DNA of 8,057 bases from Nitrospira sp. UBA2083 (GTDB taxonomy: Bacteria; Nitrospirota; Nitrospiria; Nitrospirales; Nitrospiraceae): NCBI GenBank assembly GCA_002331625.1, contig DCZN01000057.1, positions 6,876 through 14,932 of the forward strand, given 5' to 3'. Below, one piece after another: positions 7,041-8,057 of the stretch (its first letter is position 1; every line of letters begins with the position of its first letter). Both the position numbers and the translations under genes were made by a program. The notes beneath the pieces are model-generated. The model was not told the DNA's origin and ran no database searches. It saw nothing but the letters and a program-made list of their open reading frames with translations.

Positions 7041-7167
7041 CATAGTCGTCCACGAAGGCGAGTTCTTACACAGAGCGGCAGAAGCAGAGATCTAGGTCGG
7101 AAGCAGTAGAACGCTTCAGCTTGAGAGCACCGACGTGCTAAGATGCGTCCGTAATGAGCTTACGTTC
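7041..7167. promoter_or_regulatory. Divergent intergenic region between the GMC operon and the DUF4160 gene
   Basis: This stretch must hold the promoters of both transcription units. Toward the plus strand there is an extended -10, described separately. Toward the minus strand I see no convincing -35/-10 pair and no GG-N10-GC sigma-54 element. A direct repeat GAAGCAG occurs at 7081-7087 and 7100-7106, 19 bases apart, with an inverted GCTTC copy at 7114-7118. Such spacing could suit a regulator, but the repeats are short. Confidence 0.5.
7126..7144 (+). promoter_or_regulatory. Extended -10 promoter overlapped by inverted repeat AGCAC-N4-GTGCT
   Basis: TGCTAAGAT (7136-7144) is an extended -10 matching TATAAT at four of six positions, with no good -35. 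Transcription from it would start near 7150, some 18 bases before ATG 7168. The inverted repeat AGCAC cgac GTGCT (7126-7139) overlaps this -10, which is where an autorepressor site of a small two-gene module would be expected. The promoter position also argues against the GTG start at 7135. Confidence 0.35.
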
Positions 7168-7404
7168 ATGCCGACAGTTCTAAAGGTTGGTCCTTATCGG
7201 TTCTTCTTCTACGCGGGTGATCGTGATGAACCGCCTCATATACACATCGAACGGGAAAACAAGGTGGCGAAGTTTTGGCTTGATCCGGTCCGGTTGCAAG
7301 AAAGCGGGGGATTTTCACGTTCGGAAATCAGCCGTGTTTATGAACTTGTGATGGAGTATCAGGATAGCCTTCTGGAGGCGTGGGATGACTACTTCAGCGA
7401 TTGA
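7168..7404 (+). CDS. DUF4160 family small protein
   Basis: A 78-residue protein with the DUF4160 signature: an MPTVLKVGPYRFFFY opening, EPPHIHIE at 21-28 (H24, H26), then a strand with a WLDP element and a C-terminal helix ending in EYQDSLLEAWDDYF. No biochemical function is established. The two histidines in the HIH core are conserved in the family and could bind metal or act in catalysis; this is inference. The frame is open from GTG 7135, but ATG 7168 is chosen because family members start with MPT(V/I) and a promoter-like element lies at 7136-7144. The Shine-Dalgarno is weak (TGAG, about 11 bases upstream). The gene overlaps the DUF2442 gene by 20 bases, so the two are cotranscribed. Confidence 0.85.
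   Translation: MPTVLKVGPYRFFFYAGDRDEPPHIHIERENKVAKFWLDPVRLQESGGFSRSEISRVYELVMEYQDSLLEAWDDYFSD
7374..7378 (+). promoter_or_regulatory. Shine-Dalgarno of the DUF2442 gene within the DUF4160 coding region
   Basis: GGAGG lies six bases before ATG 7385, inside the upstream gene. It is far stronger than the site before DUF4160, so the second protein may be made in excess of the first. Confidence 0.7.
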
Positions 7405-7729
7405 GGTCTCGGTGCCAGTGGCTGGTTCAGTCACAGTAACGGATGACACGCTGACCGTGGATTTGAGCGACGGACGGAGCCTCTCAGTGCCGCTTGCCTG
7501 GTTTCCTCGATTGGTCCATGCGACACCTGCGGAACGCAAGAACTGGCGATTGATCGGCCGAGGGCACGGCATTCACTGGAACAAGCTCGACGAGGACATC
7601 AGCATCGAAGGCCTCCTCGCAGGCAAACCATCCGGTGAAAGCCAGACCTCGTTTAAGAAATGGCTCTCTGCTCGAAGGCCAAGCGGAGCACGAAGTTCCG
7701 CTCGACGCACCAAGAATGGTCGTCACTGA
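7385..7729 (+). CDS. DUF2442 family protein
   Basis: A 114-residue protein with the DUF2442 core at about 6-82: a beta-hairpin with LTVDLSDGRSLSVPLAWFPRL (23-43), then A..ER.NW.LIGRGHGIHW (46-65) and LDEDISIEGLLAG (68-80). The tail at about 91-114 is strongly basic (KKWLSARR, ARRTKNGRH) and could bind nucleic acid or a partner. Some DUF2442 proteins carry an extra helix-turn-helix domain; none is visible here. The start overlaps DUF4160 by 20 bases and is backed by a strong Shine-Dalgarno. DUF4160 and DUF2442 genes are recurrent neighbours in bacteria, and the overlap suggests a bicistronic, possibly toxin-antitoxin-like unit with DUF2442 as the candidate antitoxin. That assignment is inference. 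Confidence 0.85.
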   Translation: MTTSAIEVSVPVAGSVTVTDDTLTVDLSDGRSLSVPLAWFPRLVHATPAERKNWRLIGRGHGIHWNKLDEDISIEGLLAGKPSGESQTSFKKWLSARRPSGARSSARRTKNGRH

Positions 7730-8057
7730 CTGCCCTCACAAACCTTTTCCCCTCCAGCTACATTTCTTCATCCATTTCATAGACAGCACAGTTTTCTATT
7801 CACCCGACGGCGCGAGTTTGTATGCGAGCATCCCCTAGCCTGAACTTGTGCCAATGCTGATGTCGTAGTGCATCGATATGAGGGACAATCGCACGAACAG
7901 ACAGAGTCTCACAGAGAAGAAGGAACGACATCCCCCTGTCACTCCTTTGCTCCCGGAGTATAGGAAGGGGTTGAGGGCTACTGATCTCCTGTGCTCACGC
8001 ACCCCACACGCAAGGTTGATCGAATTATCACATCAAGGGCGGTGCTCGGTGCATGCG
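7730..8057. other. Intergenic stretch without a recognised gene
   Basis: No homologous protein, tRNA or repeat is recognised. The first part (about 7740-7800) is pyrimidine-rich and lower in GC than the genes. No T-tailed hairpin follows the DUF2442 stop. A plus-strand frame from ATG 7878 stays open for 60 codons to the right edge. A minus-strand frame entering from the right ends at TAG about 77 bases in. Neither has a family signature or a clear ribosome binding site. Confidence 0.6.
7932..7970. repeat. Imperfect inverted repeat (possible hairpin)
   Basis: ACTCC (7941-7945) pairs with GGAGT (7955-7959) across a nine-base loop, and outside it CCCC (within 7932-7936) can pair with GGGG (7967-7970) after an unequal internal loop. 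No T-run follows on either strand, so a classical intrinsic terminator is not supported. Confidence 0.25.

Noticed and set aside
7020..7043. ATG 7043 as the GMC start
   Set aside because: ATG 7019 has a well-spaced AAAGG and places the Rossmann strand at the usual distance. The eight extra residues add no motif.
7838..7856. TGGCAC on the minus strand, resembling a sigma-54 -24 element
   Set aside because: The GC of the -12 element is one base out of the required GG-N10-GC spacing, and no gene lies in a suitable position downstream on that strand.
7981..8057. Tail of a minus-strand gene entering from the right edge and ending at a TAG near 7980
   Set aside because: Only about 25 codons are visible and they show no recognisable C-terminal motif, so a gene cannot be supported.

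Overview
The window holds one long minus-strand gene block (1-7019) and a short plus-strand two-gene block (7168-7729), separated by a roughly 150-base divergent promoter region. No rRNA, tRNA, CRISPR array, insertion sequence or integrase is visible. The moderately GC-rich coding sequence, the sigma-54 activator, a Sec-exported protein and a type II NADH dehydrogenase fit a free-living, respiring Gram-negative-type bacterium. The overall flavour reminds me of Nitrospirota (Nitrospira-like) or deltaproteobacterial genomes. That is an impression only, because no marker gene fixes the taxonomy.

The minus-strand block reads in this order: a GMC-family FAD oxidoreductase (7019-5475), a type II NADH:quinone oxidoreductase (5453-4116), an exported protein with two VOC (glyoxalase/dioxygenase-fold) modules (4112-3063), a TVP38/TMEM64-family membrane protein (3066-2269), then after about 106 bases a large regulator (from 2162, running off the left edge). 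The first four genes are packed with gaps of 21 and 3 bases and a 4-base ATGA overlap, so they very probably form one operon. The regulator carries three tandem GAF domains, a PAS domain, a short helical linker and the start of a sigma-54 AAA+ domain (Walker A seen). The window edge cuts it before the GAFTGA loop and the DNA-binding domain.

A working hypothesis is a small-molecule oxidation or detoxification unit. The GMC enzyme would oxidise an alcohol-like substrate, NDH-2 would feed reducing equivalents to the quinone pool, and the exported VOC protein and TVP38 protein would act at or outside the membrane. The GAF/PAS regulator would sense a ligand. The substrate cannot be read from the sequence, and no sigma-54 -24/-12 promoter was found in front of the operon, so the regulatory link rests on adjacency only.

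The plus-strand block is a DUF4160-DUF2442 pair with a 20-base overlap, a layout reminiscent of toxin-antitoxin-like modules. It is preceded by a plausible extended -10 promoter overlapped by a short inverted repeat. The last 328 bases (7730-8057) hold no recognisable gene, only a weak imperfect hairpin and a non-convincing open frame at the right edge.
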